Source: Limnomonas spitsbergensis | Lineage: Eukaryota; Chlorophyta; Chlorophyceae; Chlamydomonadales | DNA: 64,000 nucleotides | Assembly (NCBI GenBank): GCA_037349105.1 | Contig: JAYJMM010000116.1 | Coordinates: forward strand, 4,278,001 to 4,342,000 | Reading direction: 5' to 3' | Part shown: positions 10,501 through 20,446 of the stretch, piece by piece | Layout of the letters: every line of letters starts with the position of its first letter | Numbering within the stretch: position 1 is the stretch's first letter | Notes under the pieces: model-generated | What the model was told of the DNA's origin: nothing | The model's input: only the letters and a program-made list of their open reading frames with translations | Database searches by the model: none | Made by a program: the position numbers and the translations under genes

Positions 10501-13257
10501 GCTGCTTACACATGACGTGCAAGATATGGTGGGTGTGGAATGTGGATGACCCGGGGACACAGGCCTCAAACTTGCGCGGTACTTTTGCCTGGGGATTTGG
10601 TGAGTGTGGATCGCCCTACGAATAGATTTTCACATTTTTGCTGAGGCGTAGTACAATCGGATGTGTGTTTGGGGGTCTTGAGCTGCCTACTCAAGGGGCT
10701 CTGTCGTTTGTTCCTTTCTTGGCAGTCTATCACACTTTTTCACAAGGTTCTTGTCCTTGCCAAAGCTGAATCTATCACAATTTTGTACCTGCCCTCGCGC
10801 TCAGCCCTTCCCATCCATCGCCAGTCCATCATGCTGGCCTTCACTAGTTCACTCATGTGGAGGGATGGAGTCATGCCTGAACGGCCACTATTAGAAACTG
10901 TATTTTCTGGTGGGTGGCTCTTAAGCTTGTTGGGAACTTCAAAATTTGCAGGTCTGCTATACCGGTACCGGTAGTGAATAAATTGATCACATGACAGGCC
11001 GCCAACTTATTAACAAATGAAATTTGAATTGCTCCTGTCATTTTATTCCTGTGCCGATGCCCATTGCCCACCTTCTAAATTCTAATCCTTCCAATGCGCA
11101 GCCGCCACGAGTTCTGCTGGCTTTGCCTGACGCCCTGGGCACCCCACAGCCAAGGCTTCTTTGTGTGCAACCAGTTTCAGGAGCAAGTACCCGAGGCCAG
11201 CAGGGGCGATGAGCCTGGCACTGGCAGCTGCAGGGGACTATGGGCACGCTTGACAGAGGCTTGGGACCTGCGCAGGCAGACGCATTACATGCAGCATTAC
11301 GACGTGCACACAGCCGAGGGCAGCCGGCTGCTGGTCTCTGCGTGCCTGGGAAGGATGCAGGCGATGACCAACGCCGCAGTGGGGTGCCGTGGTCAGCGGC
11401 AGGAGGCGGAGCTGAGGGAGGATGCTCGAGGCGAATCTTCGCGTAGCAAGGCAGAGCATGGGCAGAGGCAGGGCGAGACGTCGTACGGGTCTAGGGGATC
11501 TGCTAGTACAGATCTGCTGCGTCAAAGCTCTGCGGTTGTGCCGCTGCCGCTGTGCGGTGGCACGCACCTGCAGCTGCCACCGGAAAGCTTCTGGCAGGAG
11601 TGGCAGGACGCTGTGCTGAGGGGCCGCGAGGTAGGGTTCAATCCCCTTACATAGAGTCACAGCTGTTATTCTGCTTAATGAAGCATGAGTTTTAGTGGAA
11701 CACGGCCCCAGCTTTTGTGACGTTTATTGCTTGCCTGGGTGTAGAGGTCCTGCATCAGTGTGGTCCTGCCCTTGGTCCGACTGCCCCTCTTCATTTTGCG
11801 CACAGGTGCTGTCAGACTCGTACATCCTGGCCTACTACATGTCACACACAACCTCAAGAATGTGAGTTAACACTTGTACATTCTGGCCTATTACATGAAC
11901 CTCATATCCTCAAGAGGTTATCTGATTACTCAACGATTCCCATAACCTTCGGAACCGGTGCCACTGAGTTCATACTTGTACGTCCTGGCCTATTACATGA
12001 CCCTTGAAATCTCAAGAATGTGAGTTCAGTAGTTTAAACTTGTACATCCTGGCATATTACATGACCCTCATAACCTGAAGAAAGCTAGTTCACAGATATC
12101 ATGTCTTGATGAAGGTCACGGCCTCCCGCGGGCATCCCGTATGGCGCATGTCAGGGTGGCTCGATACTGCTGTGTGCATCCCTGGGATGGCTCAATGGAT
12201 CTCCTTCATCCGGCCGTTGTCTGTTCATGCCCTGTTGCCCTTACGGTATATACCTCTTGCTGGCGGGTCCTGACTGTCTCCCCGTCAGGTGGCTTAGAGT
12301 CTTGGACACCTCAGCATCTCGTTCAAATTCAAACTTGATCCCAGCCATAACATAACGGATTACTGGTTTTATTCTATGGTATTATTCTATGGTATCATTC
12401 TTATACCAATAAGGGTACCAGATCAATTTGATCTCAGCCATAACATATGAACAGACTAGGATACATTTCGAAAAGCGCTCCCTCCTCTCCCCTTCGTCAG
12501 GTACCTCGAGCACCTGCAGGCCCAGCTCACCCTCCTAGTGGAGGCGTTGTCTGCGCCTCTGCTGTCCCTGCCTGGTGCCAGTGATATACCTCTGGATGCT
12601 GATACAGCAGCAGCCATGAAAGTGCCGAGTCCTTCGGGATCAGTTCAGGAAGGTGCTACGGCAGCCCTGGATCATGACTCTGTAGGGCGTGCTGGAACAG
12701 CAGGCCGCAGACGCAGCGACAACAGGGTGTCTGGCACCAGCAGCTTGTACGCTTGGATGTTCGGCAGCTCTCAGAAAGGAGGCCGGGCGAAGGACCCGGG
12801 CAGGGCCGGCGCGCAGGGTGCAGACGAAGACGGCGTCGCGCCCTGCTCGAGTGTGGGAGGAGCGTCCAACACCGAGCAAATGAAGTGGGACACAACGCTC
12901 AAGGCGCTTGCCGGGGTGCGTGGAACGGTAGCTGCTGAGCAGCTGATGTACAGCCTGGCCCTTCTGCACGACCACCGTACGACCTTGGAGAGGCTGATTT
13001 TTGAGTGCTGCCGCTACCGGCTGGCTATCGAGAGGGCAGCCAGGGCGGGATTGTTCCCCAGCTTGGATGTTGGGTCGGTGGGGATGTCTGCCATCAGGCT
13101 TAGAGTGAGGGCAGCAGTTGGGCTCGTGTCTAGTATGCTCACTCAGGTGGCTACATACGCCAGCAGGGCAGGAGCGGTACTGGGTTTTGTTCTCACGGTG
13201 GCTGTTGTGAAGATGCTTCCAGCAGTGCTTCAGTTCTTGCTCAGCTTGGTGCCTTAA
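1540..13257 (+). CDS. Ankyrin-repeat RBR E3 ubiquitin ligase (ANKIB1/Ariadne-like)
   Basis: Predicted RING-between-RING ubiquitin ligase; this family passes ubiquitin from an E2 to a RING2 cysteine and then to substrate. Exons: 1540-1877 (5' end uncertain), 2354-2468 (or to 2624), 2735-2830, 3255-3416, 3937-4026, 4234-4344, 4527-4798, 5580-5700, 6162-6461, 7370-7466, 10474-10528, 11102-11630, 11806-11861, 12501-13257. All phases agree, giving about 1032 aa. Order: degenerate ankyrin repeats (about 80-190); RING1 from about 369 (CLVCFDDI, CGHFTCDECW, CPHPGC); IBR about 455-535 (WCPRPGCG, CQCGTRFCFQC); RING2 about 560-600 (NTKACPQC, GGCLHMTC with the presumed catalytic Cys, CRHEFCWLC); an Ariadne-like helical region; then a hydrophobic C-terminal stretch of about 25 residues. 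The intron inside RING2 holds a 60-bp donor-bearing tandem array. Domain calls are strong; the N-terminus is weak. Confidence 0.88.
1785..1965 (+). repeat. Tandem duplication spanning exon 1 donor of the RBR gene
   Basis: Two diverged copies of about 97 bp (1785-1881 and 1882 to about 1965). The first contains the last 93 bases of the exon and the donor CAGAG/GTAAGC. The second repeats the exon end inside the intron, without a clear donor. Confidence 0.7.
3808..3954 (+). repeat. Tandem duplication spanning an acceptor of the RBR gene
   Basis: Two 73-bp copies (from 3808 and from 3881) each contain a pyrimidine tract, an AG (GATTTAG, then CTTCAG) and the first bases of the exon (GCTGGGGCC, then GCTAGGGCC). 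The second acceptor, at 3936/3937, keeps the reading frame. Splicing to the first would read into an in-frame TAG shortly after the second acceptor. Confidence 0.75.
4345..4526 (+). repeat. Head-to-tail duplicated intron in the RBR gene
   Basis: The intron is two diverged copies of one unit: 4345-4438 begins GTGAGG and ends GAGCAG, and 4439-4526 begins GTGAAG and ends TTGCAG. Both share a GGCACAAA block and a GGCAGGCGGC block. No exon sequence lies between them, so each half looks like a complete intron. Confidence 0.65.
5080..5590 (+). repeat. Acceptor-region tandem repeats before RING1 exon 5580-5700
   Basis: Several imperfect copies of a GT-microsatellite/pyrimidine tract followed by a CTCAG/CTGGAG-like acceptor and a CTCACTCAC block. 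The last acceptor, before 5580, restores a Cys-Trp at the junction and is used in the model. Copies reading CTCAG/CTAGGG would give TGC-TAG, a stop directly after the junction. Confidence 0.75.
6011..6130 (+). repeat. Dispersed GGCCCAATGGTGGCCGCC-type repeat, two tandem copies
   Basis: Two adjacent copies of a roughly 60-bp sequence (about 6011 and 6071), in an RBR intron. Related copies occur at about 26806-26860 and 28624-28674, with a weaker one near 56247. This looks like a small interspersed repeat of this genome that sits in introns. Confidence 0.55.
6716..7369 (+). repeat. Four tandem copies of an intron end (acceptor region) before the RING2 exon
   Basis: Copies start at about 6716, 6886, 7066 and 7276 with the block GAGGAGGGACGCTTGCA and run towards CCTCTGATG followed by an AG. 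The last ends GGCCAG at 7369 and is the acceptor used in the model (exon starts 7370). The three earlier copies end in decoy AG dinucleotides (GGCAG, GCATAG, GCATAG). Confidence 0.75.
7434..10017 (+). repeat. 60-bp minisatellite carrying an exon end and 5' splice site, about 43 units
   Basis: Thirty-six head-to-tail 60-bp units from 7441, then seven more after a 1-base deletion near 9573; the last is degenerate. Each unit contains the last bases of the RING2 exon (ending CCAAT) and the donor GTGAGTG. Units vary mainly at three sites (A/G in AATG[A/G]ACACC, C/T in TGT[C/T], G/T in GAGTG[G/T]GTG). The unit is 20 codons and stays open in the gene's frame for 35 donors (7466 to 9506) until a TAA in the 36th unit at about 9559. 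Very long ORFs on both strands here are products of this repetition. Confidence 0.97.
10100..10430 (+). repeat. Tandem duplication inside the RING2 intron
   Basis: Two copies of roughly 170 bp share ACCTGGCCT, GATGAGTGATGGATGTTCAG, CCATGCCCCAGGGC and CATGCACATTTTATTTATTA. They lie between the minisatellite and the next acceptor at 10473. Confidence 0.75.
11806..12110 (+). repeat. Four copies of a short exon plus donor in the RBR gene
   Basis: The 56-bp exon ending AAGAAT/GTGAGTT at 11861 is followed in the intron by three imperfect copies of its 3' part (TTGTACATCCTGGCCTA-like) at about 11874, 11976 and 12040. The third copy still has AAGAAT/GTGAGTT near 12019, so at least two intact donors compete. 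Confidence 0.75.
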
Positions 13258-13508
13258 TAGTTGCCTTATTAGGTGTCTCAATAGGTGCCTTAATAGTTGC
13301 CTTATAAGGTGTCTTAATAGGTGCCTTAATTGTTGCCTTATTAGGTGTCTTAATAGGTGCCTTAATAGTTGCTTTATTAGGTGTCTTAATAGGTGCCTTA
13401 ATAGTTGCTTTATTAGGTGTCTTAATAGGTGCCTTAATAGTTGCTTTATTAGGTGTCTTAATAGGTGCCTTAATAGTTGCTTTATTAGGTGTCTTGATAG
13501 GTGCCTTA
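13251..13508 (+). repeat. 36-bp tandem repeat starting at the RBR stop codon
   Basis: About seven copies of a 36-bp AT-rich unit (GTGCCTTAATAG plus TTGCTTTATTAGGTGTCTTAATAG-like sequence). The first unit contains the gene's last two codons and its TAA stop (13255-13257), so the 3' UTR begins as copies of the stop region. Confidence 0.85.
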
Positions 13509-15440
13509 ACGCTGCATCAGAGGATTAACTAGAGTTTGGCTTCGGCACTGATGGTCGCATTCTTTGTGATCAAATCTAGGGCGGATTTAGGAGTTTATAT
13601 TTCTTTTTAAGTGTCTTGCGGGGAACCTCTACCTGGGAGGACCTGAAGGCATCCCTATAAGCTTTTTGAATTTGAACTTGAACATATCTCGGCCGGGTTC
13701 AAGTAAAAACTCCGAGCATTTAGGGATATGCCCCTTCTTGCCCCCTTTGCGACTTAGCCCATGGTTTATGCTGTGCTTGTCCTGTTTGCGGTCCTGCTTC
13801 GTTTTGTGAAGGCCTCTGGTTAGTTTCGGCCTTATGGCTGCTAGTGTGCAAGCTGTGTCGTTTCGGGTGGGAAACATGCCTTGAAATGGGACGTATGCCC
13901 GCTTATCCCTTACTGTCCAAGCAGCTCCTTCTCTGGCGTCCAGTATGGTTTTTGTCTCCTTCTGCATGTTCGTTTCTGGGTTTTAGGCTCTGTTGGTGAC
14001 GATTGAAGCCACTTATGGAAGGCTTCTGGTGATATAGCTTGCTCTACCTGCTGAGGGGTAGCAGTTTTCCCCCCCAACGGGAGAATCTCACTTTTTTCTA
14101 GTGAGTTTTCGTGGCTGTGTGAGTGCTTGTTGGTCATGTACCCTTCCTGGTTCCTGTGCGCCTTTTCTCAAGCCACCAGGGCCACTGGGCTGTTTTTCTG
14201 TGTTAGCGTTCCAGGTTTTCAAGGTTGGGTGGCCAGCCTCGCACTTTGTAAGGTCTAAGCTAAATATAATGAATTATGTTGTGTGCATCAGGTGTACGTG
14301 CTATGTGCAGCGAATGGCCTGTAAACCTGGCATGGATGCGTGTTTTGAACCATCTTAAGTCGTTTAGCTTAGCAGAGCGCCTTTATTCTGAAGAAGGGGA
14401 ACACAGCAGATGAATCCTTGCAACGCTTGCATGCCACTTGGACGTGATCTTATCATGCAGCACCCAGATGTGGGTGCCATCCCCAAAGACATGTGCAAGA
14501 CAAAAGCCTGCTACGCTGAGGCAGCTGTCGAAGCCATTTACTATTTTTGCGCCTGACATTACGAAGATGCCTTGTTCGCATGGGTGCAAGCTAGGAATAT
14601 GTCCCTTCTGTGGTTGCCAACGTCAGGTGACGAGCTGTACGAGTTGGGCGGATATGCTTGGGTCTAAGTCAGGCCAAGGGGCCTTGCTCCATCCCATGTC
14701 CTATTTGCACTTACCTAAGCCTATGCAATTCATGACATCCCAATCACATCTCTCATGCAGACACCTCAACATTTTGGGGGTTCCCCGCCTAAGATCCAGC
14801 CGTGCAAACAAGAGGAGGTTTATCATGTAACCAGGGATGGGTCCTGAGTGCGGAAGTGTCTGCAAGTCACATGCATCATGCACTATGGGTGCTACCGGTA
14901 TGCTCACACGTCGTTGCGTTACGCCGTCATATGCCAGTGCATGAGGTTACCTGGCAGATAGTTCCAATCAGACATTCAAGCTTATACTAGTTTTAGGCAT
15001 ATCAAGGCCAAACATTACCGGTACAGGCCCTTGCCACCTGCCTCCTCCATTATTACATCTTAAACTCCCCATGTGTCCGCATCCAGGATGTCCTACATAG
15101 CTGATTTGCGGTTCCGGTGGACTTACGTGCGAATACGGATAGCTTCGTGGCGTGAGTCTGCACCTCGGGTGGCAGAATATTCCGTCTATGATTAGAGTGT
15201 TCTGATCCCCCGGTTCTGATCGTTGATAATATCCCGAGGAAATATCCTTCACGGGGTGCCACGGGTGCCCCGCCGCCCGAGGCCTCGCCCGCGTCCGGGA
15301 AATCCTTATAAATATCTCGGTCCACGTCAGCAAGAACAAGTCAGCGAACAACCTGTACAATATGATTTGCCCACTTCTACAGGATAAGAGCGCAATCAAG
15401 CACACATTAGTACTCTTTGCTTCTACCATTTTACCACTTC
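13509..15440. other. No gene recognised; possible repeat remnant at 13.6-14.25 kb
   Basis: A minus-strand open region (13629-14137, two overlapping frames, basic composition) has no family I can name. Its right flank (about 14150-14240) resembles 52170-52330: both have a CGCCTTTTCTCA block, then GGGCTGTTTTT and a GGTTGG-rich end. This suggests a dispersed element. Nothing is recognised between 14250 and 15440. Confidence 0.4.
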
Positions 15441-15444
15441 AAGA

Positions 15445-15843
15445 ATGAATGTTGCAACTCGACGCTCTCTATTGGCTCAGCATGGAGCAGCGTCCGCGGG
15501 TAAACTTCGCCGGCCAGTCCGTCTGCATTTCAGCCCAGCAACTTCACCAGCGCTATATGCCAGGGCTATTGAGACAGGTGTTTTGATGACAGGCCGTTCC
15601 AATTTTGATTCTGCCAGTGACCCGTACCCTTTGTCCACGGAAATATCTCCATCAGCTTCTGTCAGCGTCTTCAGCTTTTCAGCAGCTCTGCTTACTTTAG
15701 GCGTAGACCCTTTTATAACCCTCATTGGATCAAGCATAATGGCTCTGGCTGTCAGCTCTATCTCGGAGAAGTCAAAAGCCCGGACCCAGGCGAAGGTGAA
15801 CAAGGCAGCAAGCTGGGGACAAATCAGACTTGACGTCGGTTGA
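15445..15843 (+). other. Unassigned open reading frame, both strands open
   Basis: A 132-codon frame on the plus strand and a 108-codon frame on the minus strand (15477-15803) cover the same DNA. The plus frame could splice in phase from AAG/GTGAAC (about 15798) to the acceptor before 15968 and so be a first exon of the next gene. Its hydrophobic middle does not resemble the coiled coil that follows. I cannot decide which strand is real. Confidence 0.25.
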
Positions 15844-15958
15844 TGCAGCTGACCTCAGCATCGACTGTCTCATCTGATCCACTGAAGAGGCTTTTTACAA
15901 ACAGCAGTTTCGAAAGCCTTCGCTTGTTTTTAATGAATTCGACCTGACTAATGGCTGG

Positions 15959-16600
15959 ATGTCTGATGCGCAGGCACAGAGGACAAGTATTAACATGGAG
16001 AGCATCAATGCTGTTCGTGAAGCCATCCTGCAGGCAGAGCGGCATGCTCTGGCCCAAGAAACTATCCTTTGCCAGACCCAGCGGAAGGTTAGTTACCGTA
16101 GGGGGCAGGGGTAATGGTTACACCAGGGGTTACATGAAGAATTCAGGTACCGTACCTGCCTAACGTTAATGGAGATGAGGGAAAGCTTGCAAGCGATACT
16201 GATCTTGTTGAAGCTTGTTCTTTCTGCCTTGAATCCGGTGGCATCCCAACAACTTTGTGTCACTGTCCATTATATATTGAATCCTTGCTTTGTGTGGCAT
16301 GCTTGGCAGGTGGAGCTGCTGCAGGTCAACATATTGGCTCAAGAGCACTCAAGGTTCAACCTCAACTGCGGCATCCATGACCGCGATGAACAGATAGTGG
16401 CCTTAAGGATCAGGTTGGAGCAGCAGAAGCGCAAGCCTGGATGTCTGGACCTGGAATACGACCCTGTGGTCGAGGAGGCCATGCACAAGGTTGTGCGAGA
16501 TGAGCATGTGCGCCAGCTCATGAAGGAGAATGCTGCGCTGATTGTCAAGATGGGCCAGCTGGAGGCCCAACTGCTGTCAGGGGCAAACTGTGTGGTGTAA
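15959..16600 (+). CDS. Small coiled-coil protein, unknown function
   Basis: Two exons, 15959-16087 and 16310-16600, join in phase 0 (CGGAAG/GTTAGT to TTGGCAG/GTGGAG) to give 139 aa. The product is rich in Glu, Gln, Leu and Arg with heptad-like spacing (for example AVREAILQAERHALAQE and VKMGQLEAQLLS). A long coiled coil is likely; I recognise no domain. The start is the first ATG after an in-frame stop, but an AG acceptor just downstream (before 15968) leaves open that this is an internal exon of a longer gene. Confidence 0.55.
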
Positions 16601-18681
16601 TTTGCCATCCTACCGCTTGCTGTGTAAGGCCTGCTCGATTGCCCAGGTTAGGCTATTGTGACCTCGACTGGAAAACTGAAAGACGAGGAAAACAGCAAGA
16701 AATTTCGCCCTTGTGGCACAGGCACCATAGCGCGCCAATCACTGACTAAACTGCATTATTACATTTACCTTGATAAATGTTGGACCTTGATTATGACTTC
16801 ACTGACAGCTCTGGGGTGAGTAGGTTCATCCATTCCAATTTTGCGAGTTTTCTTCTGTTGCTACAGTTTCAGCTCTGGTATGGCGCTGAAAGCACCCCAA
16901 TTTTGTGAGCTTACAATATTACGACTGGTGACAAACAGGTGATATTAAGTTTGTGGATGTTGAGGCATGGGGTGGCTGGTTACATGACCCCCCAATTTGG
17001 GCCTTTTTTGTTGTGCAAAACATTTTGAATGATGTTTGAAGGCCATGAGATGTTTGGACATATAGTGGGCATCGTGAGTATGTCCATCCCAATTTTGATA
17101 GATGTTTACTTATACAAGTCTTGTGATGGAGCTCAGTAGTGGTGCAATTCTGTCCGCAATTTTGATGAGTTTTGTTAACAAACGGTGGGTTATGTTGTGG
17201 ACACTTGACTTGAGTTATTTTTGATGCACAAAAATCATAATGCTTTGATCAAATTTTGTTGAAATCTTTTGTTGAACAAGAAAACGAGAGGCAAACCTCA
17301 TAAACTACATCCGCACGGGAAGGTGTGTTGTCTAAATATATTTATGGTAGTAATGCCATTTCTATATTTGACCTCAAATGCACCAGGTTTCGACTTCATG
17401 TTGTTCTGATGTTTTCATGGTTTAAGGAGCGAATGAGGTTGGTCCAATTAAATTCATGGCAAATATGGTACCTCAATTTCATATATGCTGGCTGATGGGA
17501 GAAATGCGGGTGTATAAGACATGGAGGCTGCCATCCCGCAATGATGCACACAAAAGACCGCAACCCTCCACAGTGTTGGGAAGTGGTGGTCTCAAAGCTA
17601 GGCAGCAGTGAGACAAGTGTATACCGCCAGACTTCAACTGATTTCTATGATTCCTTTTATCTCTGGCCCAGTCGAACAAATCGGTGACTCGGTTTGTACA
17701 AGGGCAGCTAGGCCATGCTTTCCGTGGGCATCGTCCTTGACTTGATTGCGAACGAGTGACCTCGACTTTGTGCGAAATTGCTCTCTTGTGGTGGTCACAT
17801 GGCTTCAGGTTATGTCCTGGAGTTCTTGCGCAGTCATTCACTCGGCGCAGCCCTTGGCCACAACAGTTCTTCCTCAATGCAACTTCCCTCCCTCCTCTGG
17901 CCTGCTCAAGGCTTCATCTTACGGGTCGGGTGAAAAATGGGAAATAAAGTGAAGGGACAGACAAAAGGCTGGATACGAAAGACTAAGGACCACGTAAGGC
18001 GTCCACACGGCTGAGCATTTATTTTGAGCACGGCCCAGATGTGTGACGTCATCGACGGGCCGGGTGGTCCATCTCCTGGGCAGATGGAAGTACTGGACCC
18101 CCCTCCAAAGACGGGAATTTTTGTAGCAGTTTATGCTACACCTTCACTTCCGTTACATTCACCACGAACCGCCTCCCTGTTATTACCGGTACATGCGTGC
18201 GGTACATGGCATCTTCCACAGCTATTGAATTCAGGGAAGGCCTTGCGCATTAGACCGTCAATCAGAGAGCTGATTTTTGACTGCTGTTGAACTTTAGTGT
18301 TGTGGCAAGCAGAGAACTAAACACTATTCAACTAGGAACTTGGAAGTTGAAACTGAGGTTGAAACACCAACCTAGGCTAGACCAGTCGCCCTCATTATAC
18401 ATGAATGAAAGAGGCTAGTACACTCGAAAAAATCTGAAGCGTTCCCTTATGAAGATAGAACAAAGCGCCTGAGCTTGTCTTGAAGAAAACGAACTGGCAA
18501 GATTGTTTGGGGGCCCTGGCAGGGGTTGGCTGGGGGGTGAAAATGTTACATACCGTACTTATTTGGTTGAAGTGTGGTATATGTACGGTGTGTTTTGCAC
18601 GAGGACAGTCGGTGATCCTACGTTCCCGAGCACCAAAGTAATCCACTCATCCACCACGGATCATCTTATCGACCTTTTGAA
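16601..18681. other. Intergenic, with LINE 3'-end remnants
   Basis: About 16601-17470 is AT-rich with no ORF. At 17946-18050 a GAAGGGACAGACAAAAGGCTGG block matches the minus orientation of the LINE tail at 36.7 kb. It is followed by a plus-orientation copy of the LINE terminal motif (GGCGTCCACACGGCTGAGCA ... GGCCCAGATGTGTGACGTCA). The two orientations side by side suggest rearrangement or two insertions. Confidence 0.45.
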
Positions 18682-20446
18682 ATGTCCACTGCCATCTGCC
18701 GTGCATCTCGGCCTTGTGCCTCCCTGAGGAGCGCTTCCCAGCGCTCTGTGGCCATTCCTAAGAGGAATGCACAGCTACGCATCCGCACCCAGCAGGTTCG
18801 ACCGATCCCATCCCGAGCCAAATGACTTCTAATATAGGAATATACTTCACTACTGCCAATCCTGCTGCATCGCAGCCCATGATTGTCCGCGCTGCTGAGG
18901 AGGGTGGCATCGACACAGAGAAGCTGACGAAGGATCTTACGGCCAAGGTGACGCCGGAGCCAACCGGGCACGCGAATCTTGAGACTGTTTGCGGTCAAGA
19001 CAGTGTTCACCTGTTCGAACATTCCAATTAATGGTCTTCAACGTTCTGGGCTGGCCCTATTTCGAAGGCGGATGTCAGTTTCTTCCGATCAACGGTCGGG
19101 CTGTATTGGTTGCATGCGCGCAGTGGGAGGCGATCGAGAACAAGCCTCAGTTCCTGCTGTACACCGCTGGCACATTCGCTGGGGTCTGGTTCACGGCCAT
19201 CGTCCTGGGCGCAGTTGACAAGTTCCCCCTGGTAAGTATCTGCACTCTGCTGAAGCAATCAGCTGCAGAATGTTTGGACCGGCCATCTCACCTGGCTGTA
19301 ATGCCAATTGTGGTCTCAAGTCCGTGGGGGGGGGCTGAAGTTTGCATTTGACCAATGTTACCTCCCCATCTAATATACATTTATCTGCTTTGTCGCAGAT
19401 CCCTAAGGCATTTGAGCTGGTTGGTCTGTCATACAGTGCCTGGTTCACTTACCGCTACTTGCTGTTTAAGGTAGGACATTTGAAAGTCATGCTGACCTTG
19501 GACCGTGAACCAGATTACAGCCCATGTCAAAGCCTCACCTCATGTATTGTATGTCTGGATTGAACTGCAAGTCCAGAGCTACTAACTGCTTGCCAGTGTT
19601 AAGTTTAGGGAGCTCAAGCTACGATCCGGCTTACGGCTGCCAGGCGCCTCCCTGGAAGGGGGTCTGGTGTACTAAAATTAAACACTGCTACTTGCATTGG
19701 GCTCGATCACTAGGGTCAGTGCTCTGGGTCAATGGCACTCCCTGTCAGGTAGTAGCGCCGGGTGGATACCAGCGAGATGGTATGTGCAGTATTACCTCCT
19801 ACTCGTTTATTTTGATCCATGATTCTCCTTCCTTGGATGCCTTGTTCCCTTGGTTAAGAGTCTAGGTTGTACATAGCACCCTCGTACTTTTTCCTAATTG
19901 ATTCCTAATTGAATCCCTCCTCTACGTGCCTGATTCCCGCAGTCTGGCCGCATTGAGCTGATTGAGGTAGGTGGATGCATAGTGTTCTTCACGGTGGACA
20001 AGGGGGGAATAGGAACTACCGGCACCAGCGTCAGATACTGGGAACTGTATATCATTGCAATGGAAGGCTGAAAAGATGCAGACACAACACGACCGGTGCC
20101 AATTTAATTTTCTGTCTCGATCTCCTCGGGCTTTCTGGATGCGAATGGCTTATAAGGGAACCTGATCTTAGCCTGCAACATAACGAGTTACTTGTTCCAA
20201 GTTTACTAACTTAAATTGGGTCTTTTACTCTGATGATGCCGGCTGCATGTCATGTCATCATTTGGTTCCGCTTACTAACCAGCATGCCATGTATGATGCA
20301 CATGCTTTTAGCCACCTGCTGTATCTGACTATGGTCTTATCAGATAATCTGCTGTCAGTTGCGTTGCGAGTAACCAGATCGATATGCTTGATACATTGCA
20401 GGAGGTTGAGGCCCTCAAGGAGAAGATCTCTGGTCCTACCGAATAA
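18682..20446 (+). CDS. CURT1: CURT1-type thylakoid membrane curvature protein (CAAD domain)
   Basis: Members of this family oligomerise at grana margins and bend thylakoid membranes. Six exons: 18682-18795, 18876-18947, 19124-19231, 19399-19470, 19943-19966, 20402-20446, all phase 0, give 144 aa. Residues 1 to about 45 are a Ser/Arg/Ala-rich chloroplast transit peptide. Then come an acidic helix, WEAIENKP, a first membrane segment (about 72-93, ending GAVDKFPL), the loop IPKAFELVGL and a second segment ending AWFTYRYLLFK. A charged C-terminal helix (IELIEEVEALKEK) follows. This two-helix pattern with LVGL(S/G)Y and YRYLLFK is characteristic. The first donor (CAG/GTTCGA) is weak. Assignment is secure; the paralogue class is not. 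Confidence 0.9.

Noticed and set aside
17479..17952. Overlapping ORFs as a gene
   Set aside because: Open on both strands, no motif, and adjacent to LINE-end remnants; more likely decayed repeat.
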